A DNA stretch of 64,000 nucleotides from Mycobacterium sp. MBM (GTDB lineage Bacteria > Actinomycetota > Actinomycetes > Mycobacteriales > Mycobacteriaceae), in the NCBI GenBank assembly GCA_021648845.1, contig JAKJHY010000007.1, positions 62,001-126,000 of the forward strand, written 5' to 3'. The first letter of the stretch is position 1; every line of letters starts with the position of its first letter. This document shows, one piece after another, positions 1 to 8,779 of this stretch. Position numbers and translations under genes: made by a program. The notes under the pieces are model-generated. The model had not been told where the DNA came from, did no database searches, and saw only the letters and a program-made list of their open reading frames with translations.

Positions 1-939
1 CACGCGGCCATCGTGCTCGGCGGTGCCGGACCGGCGGCTGCTCTGCTGCACGCCAAGACAGCCGTTGAGAACGGTTTGGCCAAACGAATCCTCGTCAGCT
101 ACGGCTTCAACGGCCGCTCCGGGGCTCGCCTCGGACGTCGGGGCCCGACGCTGATGTTCGGCGAGGCGCCCAGCATGCGGCGGAACTACGAAGGCGTGCA
201 CGGCCTGCTGGTGCCCGCGCAGTACTACGCACTGTGGGCGCAGCGTTACATGTACGAAAACGGCTGGAAGTCCACCGAACCGATGGCGCACGTAGCCGTC
301 GCACAGGCACGCCACGCGGTGATGAACGGAAAGGCCGTCGGGGCCAAGGAGATCAGCGTCGCTGATCACCAGAACTCGCGGCTGATCAGCTCGCCGTTTC
401 GGCTCTACGACTGCAGTCGGGAGACCGACGGCGGTGCGGCCTACATCGTGGCCGCAGGCGAGTCCGGCGACCGCAACGCCGTGATCATCCGGGGTGCGGC
501 CGAGGGGCATCCCGGACAGGCCGATCAGCCGACCACCCGTCGGCGGTTCCTGCATACGGGAATGGCGCAGGCGGCCGAGCGCGCCTTCGCCCAAGCCGGA
601 TGGAAGCCGAGCGATATCGACTTCGCGGAGCTCTACGACGCGTTCACCTTCAACGTGATCTGGCAGCTGGAGCTGCTCGGGCTCTGCGGCAAGGGTGACG
701 CGGCCGACTTCGTCATGTCCGGCGGCACCGAGGTGGGTGGCGCGCTACCGGTGAATACGCACGGCGGACTGCTCTCCCAAGCACACCTGTGGGGCATCAA
801 CCACATCACCGAGGCCGTCAAGCAGCTGCGGGGAACGGCCGGCGAAGCGCAGGTGAAGGGTGCCAAGCGGGGATTGGTGACCGGTAGTGGTGACTTCGGC
901 GACAACGCCGTCGTCTTGCTGGAAGGAAACCTCGGATGA
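1..939 (+). CDS. SCP2-type thiolase / lipid-transfer protein, C-terminal part (5' end outside window)
   Basis: The reading frame is open to the first base, so the N-terminus lies upstream; about 312 residues are visible. They contain the ELYDAFT segment and, near the C-terminus, an NTHGG segment, both typical of non-classical SCP2-like thiolases. Members cleave 3-ketoacyl-CoAs or, when paired with a DUF35 protein (as steroid Ltp2 with ChsH2), work as retro-aldolases. The stop overlaps the start of the DUF35 gene (ATGA), so a complex with it is likely. A second thiolase/DUF35/crotonase set lies at 33.6-36.0 kb. Thiolase family is seen; the exact reaction is inference. Confidence 0.88.
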   Translation, partial: HAAIVLGGAGPAAALLHAKTAVENGLAKRILVSYGFNGRSGARLGRRGPTLMFGEAPSMRRNYEGVHGLLVPAQYYALWAQRYMYENGWKSTEPMAHVAVAQARHAVMNGKAVGAKEISVADHQNSRLISSPFRLYDCSRETDGGAAYIVAAGESGDRNAVIIRGAAEGHPGQADQPTTRRRFLHTGMAQAAERAFAQAGWKPSDIDFAELYDAFTFNVIWQLELLGLCGKGDAADFVMSGGTEVGGALPVNTHGGLLSQAHLWGINHITEAVKQLRGTAGEAQVKGAKRGLVTGSGDFGDNAVVLLEGNLG

Positions 940-1388
940 CCGAGACAACGACCGAGACCGCCAAGCCCGAATACCGTAAGCCGCTGCCCAAACCGACCGA
1001 GACCGACCAGCCGTACTGGGACGGGCTCAAGCGCCACAAGGTGCTGGTCCAGAAATGCGACGAATGCGGGTCCTACCTGTGGTATCCGCGCCAGATGTGC
1101 AGCAATTGCACCAGTTTCGCACTCACCTGGACCGAGGTCGACCCGACCGGGACGATCTACTCGTTCACCACCCAGCACCACGGGACGGGCTCGAAGTTCG
1201 ATGCGGAACTACCGTATTCGGTGGCCGTGGTGGAACTCGACGCCCACCCAGAAGTCAAGCTGGTCGGCCCGGTCAACAAGGTCACACCGGAGCGGATCCA
1301 CATCGGACAGCAGGTGCGCGGCACCTTCTTGGATGCGACCGACGAAGTGACGTTCCTGCACTTCGAACCCATCGATACAGAGAGTTGA
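936..1388 (+). CDS. DUF35 / OB-fold zinc-ribbon partner of the thiolase
   Basis: 150 residues. Two CxxC pairs (CDEC and CSNC, about residues 40-60) form the rubredoxin-like zinc ribbon, followed by the OB-fold beginning around WTEVDPTGTIYSF. DUF35 proteins bind acyl-CoA thioesters and form stable complexes with SCP2-like thiolases (the ChsH2 DUF35 domain with Ltp2 is the known case). Start overlaps the thiolase stop by four bases; the crotonase gene follows two bases after the stop, giving a tight operon. Role as an obligate subunit is inferred from family and context. Confidence 0.9.
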   Translation: MTETTTETAKPEYRKPLPKPTETDQPYWDGLKRHKVLVQKCDECGSYLWYPRQMCSNCTSFALTWTEVDPTGTIYSFTTQHHGTGSKFDAELPYSVAVVELDAHPEVKLVGPVNKVTPERIHIGQQVRGTFLDATDEVTFLHFEPIDTES

Positions 1389-1390
1389 AG

Positions 1391-2197
1391 ATGAGCGAAA
1401 CAGAGGCTCCGAAGGTTCTCGTCGAGCGCGAGGACTGGGTCGGCGTCATCACCATCAACCGGCCCGACGCACGCAACGTCGTCGACCCCGACGTCGCGGC
1501 CGGGATCGAGTCGGCGCTCGATGATCTCGACGCCGATCCCAAGGTACGCGCGGTCGTGCTGACCGGTGCGGGGGAGAAGGCGTTCTGCGCGGGAATGGAT
1601 CTGCGGGCGTTCGCCAAGCTCGGCCCCAAGGGCGGGTTCTTCACCGAGAAGGGTGGATTCGCCGGCATCACCGCACGCAAGCTGGTCAAGCCGCTCGTCG
1701 TCGCCGTGAACGGCACCGCGTTCGGTGGTGGGCTGGAGATTCTGCTCTCTGCCGACTGCGCTATCGCGTCGTCGGCAGCGAAGTTCGCGTTGCCGGAGGT
1801 GAAGGTCGGCATGCATGCCGGCGCAGGTGGGGTCATCCGGCTGGCCAAGCGCATTCCGCGTTCGGTGGCACTCGAGATGGTGATGTCCGGCGAGCCGATC
1901 AGTGCGCAGCGGGCGTTGGATCTCGGCCTGGTCAACGAGGTAGTGGCACCAGATCAGGTGCTGCCCGAGGCGCTGCGGCTGGCTCGCAGCTTCGCCTCCG
2001 CGTCGCCGACCTCGGTGTTGGTGTCCCGCGAGCTGATGTTGCGGTCACTGGAGGCGTCCGAGTCCGAGGCGTGGGACCTGAACAAGGCTGCCGCTCGTAT
2101 CGTGCTCAAGTGCGGGGACGCCAAGGAAGGGCCGAAGGCCTTTGCCGAGAAGCGGGAACCGGTGTGGGCCGACGCGGGTCCGGTCGATCTGGGCTGA
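1391..2197 (+). CDS. Enoyl-CoA hydratase/isomerase (crotonase family)
   Basis: 268 residues from ATG 1391; the frame is open further upstream, but that part only shadows the DUF35 gene and this ATG sits two bases after its stop. Crotonase landmarks are present: the oxyanion-hole segments AFCAGMDL and GTAFGGGLE, and a PEVKVG segment. Both glutamates that act in classical hydratases (in GGGLE and in PEV) are retained, so true hydratase activity is plausible, unlike the paralogue at 35,225. Expected role is hydration of a 2-enoyl-CoA before the thiolase step. Substrate unknown. Confidence 0.88.
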   Translation: MSETEAPKVLVEREDWVGVITINRPDARNVVDPDVAAGIESALDDLDADPKVRAVVLTGAGEKAFCAGMDLRAFAKLGPKGGFFTEKGGFAGITARKLVKPLVVAVNGTAFGGGLEILLSADCAIASSAAKFALPEVKVGMHAGAGGVIRLAKRIPRSVALEMVMSGEPISAQRALDLGLVNEVVAPDQVLPEALRLARSFASASPTSVLVSRELMLRSLEASESEAWDLNKAAARIVLKCGDAKEGPKAFAEKREPVWADAGPVDLG

Positions 2198-2201
2198 AGC
2201 G

Positions 2202-3260
2202 ATGCCTTTTCGCGTTGTGCTGTGGGGCACCGGCAATGTCGGACGGATCGCGCTGAGGGCGATCATCGAACGACCCGATCTCGAGCTCGCCGGCGTCGTG
2301 GTGAACAATCCCGCGAAGGCCGGTGTCGACGCAGGCGAACTGTGTGGCCTCGGCCCCATCGGGGTGGTGGCCACCGACGACCCCGCGGTGGCGCTGGAAA
2401 CCTCGCCGGACGCCGTGTGTTACAACGCTGCGGGAGACCGCCGTCCGCACGAGGCGGTCGACGACATGTGCCGGGCGTTGGCATCCGGAGCGAACGTGGT
2501 GTCGACATCGGTGGTGAGCCTGCTGCATCGCGACAGCGCCGAACCCGCGGTGCTGGCACAGCTCGACGCGGCCTGTAGTGCCGGTGGCACCTCGTGCTTC
2601 ACCTCCGGAAACGACCCCGGGTTCAGCACCGAGTACCTGCCGCTGGTGTTGACGGGTGCGCTGGAGAGGTTGGACTTCCTCCGGGTGATGGAAGTGTCCA
2701 GCTACGCCAGCTACGATCAGCCGGAGATCTTGTTCGAGATGATCGGCTTCGGCAAACCGGCCGATTACGTCCCACCGTTGCTGATGCCGGGTGTGCTGAC
2801 CCGGCTCGGCGGCGGGTCGATCTACGGAATCGCCGACGGGCTGGGCGTGGAACTCGACGAGATCGTCGAAGTCCACGAGCGGTGGAACACCGACGTGGAC
2901 CTGGCGGTCAACGGCGCTGTGATCCCGGCCGGGACGATGGCGGCCCTGAAGTTCGAGCTGCAAGGCATCGTCAACGGGAAGCCGTTGATTGCCGTCGGGC
3001 ATTGCAACCGCATGCACGACGATGCGGCCCCCGAATGGCCCCGGTCTTCGGGCAAGTCCTACAGCATCACGCTGGAGGGTTCACCGACGATCCGCGCGAA
3101 CATCGACATGGTCGGGGTCGACGGTGACCACAACACCGCGGGCCTGACCATCACCGCAATGAGGGTGCTGCACGCGATCCCCGCGGTGTGCCGGGCGGCC
3201 CCGGGCGTCCTTGGCAGCCTCGACGTCGGTCTGCTGACCGGTCGCGGCGTGGTGCGTTGA
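2202..3260 (+). CDS. DapB-like / native amine dehydrogenase-like NAD(P)-dependent reductase
   Basis: 352 residues; ATG 2202 is chosen because the Rossmann fold begins at once (VLWGTGNVGRIAL, residues about 4-16). The family is usually annotated dihydrodipicolinate reductase but is far longer than true DapB (about 250) and resembles 2,4-diaminopentanoate dehydrogenase and the native amine dehydrogenases known from actinobacteria, which interconvert ketones and amines. Four bases after the crotonase stop, so last gene of the operon entering the window. A paralogue of 359 residues is at 27,929. Amine/ketone chemistry is inference; a different carbonyl substrate is possible. Confidence 0.78.
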   Translation: MPFRVVLWGTGNVGRIALRAIIERPDLELAGVVVNNPAKAGVDAGELCGLGPIGVVATDDPAVALETSPDAVCYNAAGDRRPHEAVDDMCRALASGANVVSTSVVSLLHRDSAEPAVLAQLDAACSAGGTSCFTSGNDPGFSTEYLPLVLTGALERLDFLRVMEVSSYASYDQPEILFEMIGFGKPADYVPPLLMPGVLTRLGGGSIYGIADGLGVELDEIVEVHERWNTDVDLAVNGAVIPAGTMAALKFELQGIVNGKPLIAVGHCNRMHDDAAPEWPRSSGKSYSITLEGSPTIRANIDMVGVDGDHNTAGLTITAMRVLHAIPAVCRAAPGVLGSLDVGLLTGRGVVR

Positions 3261-3272
3261 GTGTTCGCACGT

Positions 3273-4109
3273 TCATGCATGGCCCGGCTCCGGGTCCCTG
3301 TGCGACGAGAAGTCGATCTGGGCATGTCGATTGCTGATCGCGGTGACTTGTCCTGCCCCGAATGGGCCGGAGGCATCGAGAAGGGTACTCGTGCCGATGG
3401 CGACGCCGTCGGCGGTCCAGTGCGAGTCGGCCTGTACACACACCCAGTCGCTGGCGGGCAAGCGAGCCAGACCGACCGTGAGATCACCGTTGATGTACCC
3501 GACGCCGGCGGTACCGAGATTCGTCACCAGGCTGGTTGCCTCAGCAGCGGCCACCGCTTGCACGAATGGCGTATTCGGTTGACCTGCAACAATATCGACT
3601 GACCTGGTGACCACCCACTTGCGGCCTTCGTTCTGATGATCGCCGATATCGGCTGTCCAGCCGGAATTGCCGCTTCGGATCTGTCGTACGGAACCGTTTT
3701 CGGGCGCTAGCGAGGTCAATCTGGGCGGGTTGAGCACCGCAGGTTCCGGTGTCCACTCATGTCCGGCGGGAGTCGGGCCTCGGCGGTACTGCACGAGCAC
3801 CGCCTGCGCAACGGCGACGCCCTCCTGCTCGATGATGCACAGGGAATTTCGGGTGTCGCTACCCTCCCACAGCAGTTGCTTCGACGTGGTCGTGAGCACC
3901 CGCCTAGGCGACCGGAAGAGATCGACGGTCAACCGGGTCGGCATGAAGTCGGACAGGCCGTAGGCAGTCTCGAGCACAGCCGCTGCCAGTCCGCAGACGG
4001 CGGCGCCGACGACATGATCGGCGGCCCACCGACTCTGCACCCCCGCGTGATCGCTGGGCAGGAAGCGATCCTCGTCCAGCTGCCGAAAGTGGGCAATCTC
4101 CGAACTCAT
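3273..4109 (-). CDS. Acyl-CoA thioesterase-like protein (double hotdog), copy 1
   Basis: 278 residues from ATG 4109 (MSSEIAHF); an upstream in-frame start at 4166 would run into the neighbouring gene. It resembles the TesB-like thioesterase superfamily: two hotdog halves, the N-terminal about residues 10-120 (HFRQLDED..., SDFMPTRLTVDLF) and the C-terminal with TNLGTAGVGYINGD. It is a clear tandem paralogue of the gene just upstream (13-base gap), sharing the SDFMPxRLTVDLF and TSLVTNLGTAG blocks. Hydrolysis of an acyl-CoA is the family reaction; which CoA ester is unknown. Transcribed from the divergent promoter near 4,940-5,050. Confidence 0.75.
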   Translation of the reverse strand: MSSEIAHFRQLDEDRFLPSDHAGVQSRWAADHVVGAAVCGLAAAVLETAYGLSDFMPTRLTVDLFRSPRRVLTTTSKQLLWEGSDTRNSLCIIEQEGVAVAQAVLVQYRRGPTPAGHEWTPEPAVLNPPRLTSLAPENGSVRQIRSGNSGWTADIGDHQNEGRKWVVTRSVDIVAGQPNTPFVQAVAAAEATSLVTNLGTAGVGYINGDLTVGLARLPASDWVCVQADSHWTADGVAIGTSTLLDASGPFGAGQVTAISNRHAQIDFSSHRDPEPGHA

Positions 4110-4122
4110 CCGGATGCGCGAT

Positions 4123-4935
4123 TCACGATTCGTGTTCCGGTAGGTCGGCAAAGTCGATGTGGGCACGTGGATTGCTCAATGCCGTGACAAGGGCCGAGCC
4201 GAACGGACCCGTACCATCCAACAGCGTCGCGGTTCCGACGGAGATGCCGTTGCACGCCCAGTGCGAGTCGGCCTGCATGAATATCCAGTCGCCGCGCGGC
4301 GGCCGGACCAGTGCGAGGGTCACGTCACCGTTGATGTAGCCCAGCCCTGCGGTACCGAGATTCGTGACCAGACTGGTTGCATCCACGGCCATCGCCGCAT
4401 GCACAAAGGGTGTATTTGGCTCGCCGGCAACGACGTTGACACCCCGAACGCCGACCCGTTTGCGCTTGGCATTCTGATGGTCGGCTGGCTGTGCGGTCCA
4501 TCCGGCATCGGCGCTGTAGAGCTGGACGAACGAATCGTCCTGGTTCGGCGGCGGCACGTCCGGTGGTTCGGATACCCACTCGTCACCGTTGGGTGGCTCG
4601 CCGCGTCGGTACTGAACGAGTACGGCTCGGGCGACAGGTACACCTTCCTGCGCGATGGTACAGACCGAGTTCCGCGTTCGTTGCCCGTCACGCACGATTT
4701 CCACTTCGGTGGTGGTCGGCACCGTCCGGGCCGACTTGAAAAGGTCGACGGTCAGTCGTACCGGCATGAAATCAGTTGAGCCGTACTTTGATTCAAGTGC
4801 GACAGCGGCGAGTCCGATGATGGCACCGCCCTGGAGGTGGTCGTCGGCCCAACGACTCCTGACATCGACGTGATTGGTCGGAACAAATCGATTCGTGCCC
4901 GTTCGTGTGAATGTGGCGCGCTCTGACCCGGTCAT
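4123..4935 (-). CDS. Acyl-CoA thioesterase-like protein (double hotdog), copy 2
   Basis: 270 residues, ATG 4935. Same family and architecture as the downstream copy, with DFMPVRLTVDLFKSA and DATSLVTNLGTAGLGY blocks. First gene of the leftward unit; its upstream region is shared with the alpha/beta hydrolase at 5,054 and contains the regulon palindrome at 5,015-5,032. Two thioesterases in tandem may release CoA from stalled or dead-end intermediates, or may be catalytic and structural halves of one enzyme; the sequence does not decide. Confidence 0.75.
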   Translation of the reverse strand: MTGSERATFTRTGTNRFVPTNHVDVRSRWADDHLQGGAIIGLAAVALESKYGSTDFMPVRLTVDLFKSARTVPTTTEVEIVRDGQRTRNSVCTIAQEGVPVARAVLVQYRRGEPPNGDEWVSEPPDVPPPNQDDSFVQLYSADAGWTAQPADHQNAKRKRVGVRGVNVVAGEPNTPFVHAAMAVDATSLVTNLGTAGLGYINGDVTLALVRPPRGDWIFMQADSHWACNGISVGTATLLDGTGPFGSALVTALSNPRAHIDFADLPEHES

Positions 4936-5014
4936 ACTTCCTCGAAGATCTCACGGCGGTAACCCGACAACGCGCGGATCGCCGAAGTGCCGACGTTACA
5001 CGTATCCTAGCTCG

Positions 5015-5032
5015 TCCGACCGGTCAGTCGGA
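5015..5032. promoter_or_regulatory. Regulon palindrome (site 1), divergent promoter of thioesterases and hydrolase
   Basis: TCCGACCGGTCAGTCGGA: CCGACC and AGTCGG half-sites four bases apart, one mismatch from the pattern CCGACC-N4-GGTCGG found repeatedly in this window. To its right, TAGAAT (5,042-5,047) lies six bases before the GTG at 5,054, so the site sits about where the -35 element would be. A TetR-family repressor bound here would block the promoter; the regulator itself is inferred. Confidence 0.78.
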
Positions 5033-5053
5033 AAATGCGGCTAGAATCGGACG

Positions 5054-5968
5054 GTGCCGTCCACTCCCTTGAACCCGCATACGCAGGCGCTCATCCAGAT
5101 GTTCCTCGCCGCGGGGGCCCCGCCGGCACCGGAATGCACGCCGGCGCAGCGACGCGAGCGGGCGGCAAATCTGCCCGCAATGCTGGGTCCCGGCCCAGAT
5201 GTCGCGGAGGTGCGCAATGTCGCAGTTCCCGGCCCACGGGGCGGGATTCCGGCCCGCGTCTATCGCCCGGAGCGTCCCCGCGCCACCATCCTGTATCTCC
5301 ACGGGGGCGGATGGGTCGTCGGCACACTCGACATGTTTGACGCATTCGCACGCATGCTCGCCGTGGAAGCGCAGTGCAAGGTCGTCAGTCTGGAGTACGC
5401 GCTTGCGCCGGAGTATCCATTTCCGAGCGCCGTCGAGGACGCGCGTGCCGCGTTGAGCTGGGTCGCCGAAGAGGAACTCGAGGGACCGCTTGTCGTCTGC
5501 GGAGACAGTGCCGGCGGCAATCTGGCAACGGTGTGTGCGCGTCTGGCCCGTGACGAAGGCGGTCCGCGCATCGCGATGCAGGTGTTGGCCTACCCCGTCG
5601 TCGACCACGATTTCGATACCGACTCCTATCGTGAGCAGGCTGACAACCCGCTGCTGGGTCTCAACGACATGGCCTGGTACTGGGACCTTTACGTGCCGGT
5701 GGTCACCGAGCGCAATCGCCCGGAGGCCTCGCCGCTGCGCGCCGCGGACCTGTCGAACCTGCCCCCGGCGTACATCGTCATCCCAGCGCATGATCCGCTG
5801 CATGACGAAGTGCTCGCCTATGTCCGGCGGCTGCGGGATGCCGGCGTCGAGGTTACCGAACGGCATTATGACGATCAGGCTCACGGGTTTCTGACGATGG
5901 TGAACTACCTGCCCGTCGCCGACGCCGCGGTAGCGGAGATCGGCGCGATGCTTCGGAGACGATTCTGA
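5054..5968 (+). CDS. Alpha/beta hydrolase, HSL family esterase/lipase
   Basis: 304 residues from GTG 5054. Hormone-sensitive-lipase family landmarks: oxyanion motif HGGGW (about residue 85), nucleophile motif GDSAGG, acid in AHDPLHDE and base in AHGF near the C-terminus. Such esterases cleave short or medium esters in the cytosol (no signal peptide). In a cluster with two Baeyer-Villiger monooxygenases, it is a good candidate for opening the ester or lactone they make. A TAGAAT hexamer six bases before the GTG suggests a leaderless message. A second HSL-type hydrolase is at 17,834. Confidence 0.88.
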   Translation: MPSTPLNPHTQALIQMFLAAGAPPAPECTPAQRRERAANLPAMLGPGPDVAEVRNVAVPGPRGGIPARVYRPERPRATILYLHGGGWVVGTLDMFDAFARMLAVEAQCKVVSLEYALAPEYPFPSAVEDARAALSWVAEEELEGPLVVCGDSAGGNLATVCARLARDEGGPRIAMQVLAYPVVDHDFDTDSYREQADNPLLGLNDMAWYWDLYVPVVTERNRPEASPLRAADLSNLPPAYIVIPAHDPLHDEVLAYVRRLRDAGVEVTERHYDDQAHGFLTMVNYLPVADAAVAEIGAMLRRRF

Positions 5969-6028
5969 GGCGCGCACCGGTCAAGCCATCGGCCTGTTGT
6001 TGATTCGGTCGAGCATCAGGCGATACAG

Positions 6029-6046
6029 TCCGACCGATCGGTCGAA
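6029..6046. promoter_or_regulatory. Regulon palindrome (site 2), upstream of the SDR at 6,072
   Basis: TCCGACCGATCGGTCGAA; the inner 14 bases CGACCGATCGGTCG are a perfect palindrome. Half-sites CCGACC and GGTCGA are separated by GATC (four bases). It ends 25 bases before the GTG of the SDR and lies in the 103-base gap after the hydrolase, so it can control an internal promoter. Confidence 0.82.
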
Positions 6047-6071
6047 TCAAATATCATCAAAGGAGTGCATC

Positions 6072-6989
6072 GTGAGCGGGATGCTGCAGGATCGTGTGAT
6101 CGTCGTGACCGGAGCCGGCCGGGGCATCGGGGCCGGCATCGCCCGGCTCGCCGGCCGCGAGGGGGCATCCGTCGTGGTCAACGACCTCGGTGCGGCCGTC
6201 GACGGCGTCGGATCGGACTCCAGCCCCGCCCGGAAGGTCGTGGACGAGATTGTGGCCGCCGGTGGCCGAGCGGTGGTGAACGGTTCGGATGTGTCCGATC
6301 ATGCCGCCGCCGGTGAGCTCATCGCCCAGGCGATCGACACCTACGGTCGGCTCGACGTGCTGATCAACGTCGCCGGAATCCTTCGCGACAAGATGATCTT
6401 CAACCTCGACCCCGACGACTGGGATGCCGTCGTGAACGTGCATCTCACCGGAACGTTCAACACCATTCAGCACGCCAGCGCCTACTGGCGTGGTATCCGT
6501 GACGAGAACGCGCACAACCGCATCATCAACTTCACCTCGGCCTCGGGGATGCACGGGGCGCCTACTCAACCCAACTACGCCGCGGCCAAGTACGGCATCG
6601 TCGGACTGACCTACTCGTGCGCGAACGCACTCTCACGGTACGGCGTCACGGCGAACGCGATAAGCCCGTGGGCGGCCACCAGGATGACCGACGACATCCC
6701 GGAGGACCGGACGGGCCACCACGACAACTTGGGCTGGCGGGCGCCCGAGAACGTCGCACCCGCGGTGTTGTACCTGGCGAGCGATCGGTCCGACTGGTGC
6801 AATGGGCAGGTGTTGCTCTCCGGCGGCTATCACATCGGCCTGTACGACACACCCCATCTGGTCAGTCGCATCTCGTCGGCCGGTACCTGGGATCTGCCAA
6901 GGGCTTTCGATCTGATCGAGGAAGCCTTCTCGCGCAAGGTGGGCGCTGTCGGACCCGAGGCCCTACCGGCGGTCATGCAAGCGCATTGA
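6072..6989 (+). CDS. Short-chain dehydrogenase/reductase (17-beta-HSD4-like)
   Basis: 305 residues from GTG 6072, chosen because AAGGAG lies eight bases upstream and because the paralogue at 44,776 begins at the equivalent residue (MTGLLQDR versus VSGMLQDR). NAD(P)-binding TGAGRGIG, NxAG as NVAG, and the YAAAK catalytic pair are present. The length and the NDLGAAVDG segment resemble the dehydrogenase domain of peroxisomal multifunctional enzyme 2, so oxidation of a 3-hydroxyacyl-CoA or a ring alcohol is plausible. Regulon site 2 lies just upstream. Substrate not determinable. Confidence 0.85.
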   Translation: MSGMLQDRVIVVTGAGRGIGAGIARLAGREGASVVVNDLGAAVDGVGSDSSPARKVVDEIVAAGGRAVVNGSDVSDHAAAGELIAQAIDTYGRLDVLINVAGILRDKMIFNLDPDDWDAVVNVHLTGTFNTIQHASAYWRGIRDENAHNRIINFTSASGMHGAPTQPNYAAAKYGIVGLTYSCANALSRYGVTANAISPWAATRMTDDIPEDRTGHHDNLGWRAPENVAPAVLYLASDRSDWCNGQVLLSGGYHIGLYDTPHLVSRISSAGTWDLPRAFDLIEEAFSRKVGAVGPEALPAVMQAH

Positions 6990-7045
6990 TACCACGGGTG
7001 CCGACGAGCTTGACGTGTGCCCGGCCGGGCGGCTTGAATGGTCTC

Positions 7046-8779
7046 ATGTCGACAGACCGGTCGGTCGAAGAATCTCGTGTCCGTGCCTCGCTGAACGGAG
7101 ATGACGGCTTCATCGCCGCGCTTGAATCGCGCAGCGTGCCGTTTCTGTTCAATCTGCCCGGCACTCAGACGCTCTCGCTTCTGCGCAAACTTGCCGAGAA
7201 TCCCGAAGGCCCACGCGCGATCTTCATACGGCACGAACAGGCCGCCGCATACGGAGCCGTCGGGTACGCCAAGGTGACCGGCCGCCCGGCGGTGTGCCTT
7301 GCGGTGCCGGGGCCTGGGGCCACCAACATGCTGACCGGTGTCGCATCGGCGCTCGCCGACGGAATTCCGTTGGTGGTGGCCACTCCTCAGGTCCCGGCCG
7401 AGATGCTGGGTCGCGGCGTGCTGCACGACGCGGATCTGGGCGCCCTCTTCGCTCCGACGGTGAAGGCAGTGGTCGAGGTGGAGCAACCCGAAGACCTCGG
7501 CCCGGCGCTGGCGCGCGCTATCGACCTGTCGCTGACCCCCCGACACGGCCCGGTGCAGCTGCTGTTCCCGTCGAGCTTCCTGGTCACCACCATCGACGGT
7601 TTCGAGCTTCCGAGCGCGCCCGACTATCTGCAGCCGCCCTCGACCGCTGATCTAGATGCCATGGCCGACACCCTCGCATCGGCCCGAAAGCCGGTCATCT
7701 GGGCCGGTGACCGGGTCCACTTCGGGGGAGCCCGCGATGCGCTACGCACTGTGGCGGAGGCTCTGGGGGCGCCGGTTGTCACCGACGAGATGGCGCGCGG
7801 TGTGCTCGCCGAGGATCACCCGCTCGCCATGGGTACGGCGTCCTTCCGCGAAATGCCCACGGTATTGGCGGAAGCGGACGTCTGTCTGGCGGTGGGCACC
7901 GCCTTCCCGGAGTGGTCGACAGTCTCGTGGACGATGCCCGTTCCGTCGACGCTGCTACACCTGAACGACGAGGCAGGGGTGTTCGACGTCAACTATCCCG
8001 CAACGGCCACGGTCGAGGGCGACCTCACCGCCGCGTTGAACCACCTCGCCGGGGCGCTGTCGCGGCCCGCGGACCGCGATGCGAACTGGGGGCCGGCGCG
8101 GGTGGCGCGTGCCAGAGAGGACGGTCGCCGAGCCGTCGCGCTCGAACGTGCCGAATACACCGACGCCGGGCGGGGGATGCACCCGCACGACGTCGTGGCG
8201 ACCCTGCGCGCGGTGCTTCCGGTCGATGTCCTGGTCTGTACCGACGGTTCAGCCACCGGGAACTGGATGTCCGAGGAGACATTCCCGGTCCTGGCGGGCT
8301 CGGGAATGCTGCAATCGGACGTCTTCAAGGAAACCGGCTCGGCCCTGTGCGCCGGCATGGGAGCCAAACTCGCCGCGCCGGACCGCGAAGTCGTCGTCGT
8401 GCAGGGCGATGGAGGACTGCTCTTCCAGCTCGGCGAGCTTGCGAGCCTGCGGCACAATGACATCGCGCTCACCGTGGTGGTGTTCGACGATGGCTTCTTC
8501 AACGCGGACCGCATCTATCAGGAGTACGTGTTCGGCGGGCGAGAGTCCGACTGCGCGCTGTACAACCCGGACTTCGCCGCCGTGGCGGCCGCCTTCGGTC
8601 TGAACGGTGAGAACGTGAACTCGGTGGCCGAACTCGAGACGGCGCTGCAGGCCGCACTCGGCCGTGACACTTCCACCGTGATCGCCGCGAAGATCGACCC
8701 GATGGCGCTGCCGTATCGGCTGCGATCGCGAATCGACGTGTGGAAACGGCGTATCGCCGCCGCTCAGGCCGCCACGTGA
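7046..8779 (+). CDS. Thiamine-diphosphate-dependent enzyme (acetolactate synthase / benzoylformate decarboxylase type)
   Basis: 577 residues from ATG 7046, the only in-frame start near the domain edge. The ThDP-activating glutamate is in RHEQAA (about residue 64), and the ThDP/Mg motif starts at QGDGG (about 454) and ends at DDGFFN. Three-domain POX/ALS architecture and usual length. Such enzymes carboligate or cleave 2-keto acids or 1,2-diketones; the cluster offers no decisive substrate. The regulon palindrome (7,049-7,069) covers codons 2-8, and TTGAAT lies six bases before the ATG, consistent with a leaderless message repressed at its start. Stop overlaps the next gene (GTGA). Confidence 0.85.
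   Translation: MSTDRSVEESRVRASLNGDDGFIAALESRSVPFLFNLPGTQTLSLLRKLAENPEGPRAIFIRHEQAAAYGAVGYAKVTGRPAVCLAVPGPGATNMLTGVASALADGIPLVVATPQVPAEMLGRGVLHDADLGALFAPTVKAVVEVEQPEDLGPALARAIDLSLTPRHGPVQLLFPSSFLVTTIDGFELPSAPDYLQPPSTADLDAMADTLASARKPVIWAGDRVHFGGARDALRTVAEALGAPVVTDEMARGVLAEDHPLAMGTASFREMPTVLAEADVCLAVGTAFPEWSTVSWTMPVPSTLLHLNDEAGVFDVNYPATATVEGDLTAALNHLAGALSRPADRDANWGPARVARAREDGRRAVALERAEYTDAGRGMHPHDVVATLRAVLPVDVLVCTDGSATGNWMSEETFPVLAGSGMLQSDVFKETGSALCAGMGAKLAAPDREVVVVQGDGGLLFQLGELASLRHNDIALTVVVFDDGFFNADRIYQEYVFGGRESDCALYNPDFAAVAAAFGLNGENVNSVAELETALQAALGRDTSTVIAAKIDPMALPYRLRSRIDVWKRRIAAAQAAT
7049..7069. promoter_or_regulatory. Regulon palindrome (site 3), overlapping the start of the ThDP enzyme
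   Basis: The core GACAGACCGGTCGGTCGA is shared almost base for base with site 6 at 32,647. It contains overlapping half-site pairs (GACC/GGTC with spacings of zero and four). Its position immediately after the ATG is unusual and implies the operator overlaps the transcription start. Confidence 0.75.
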
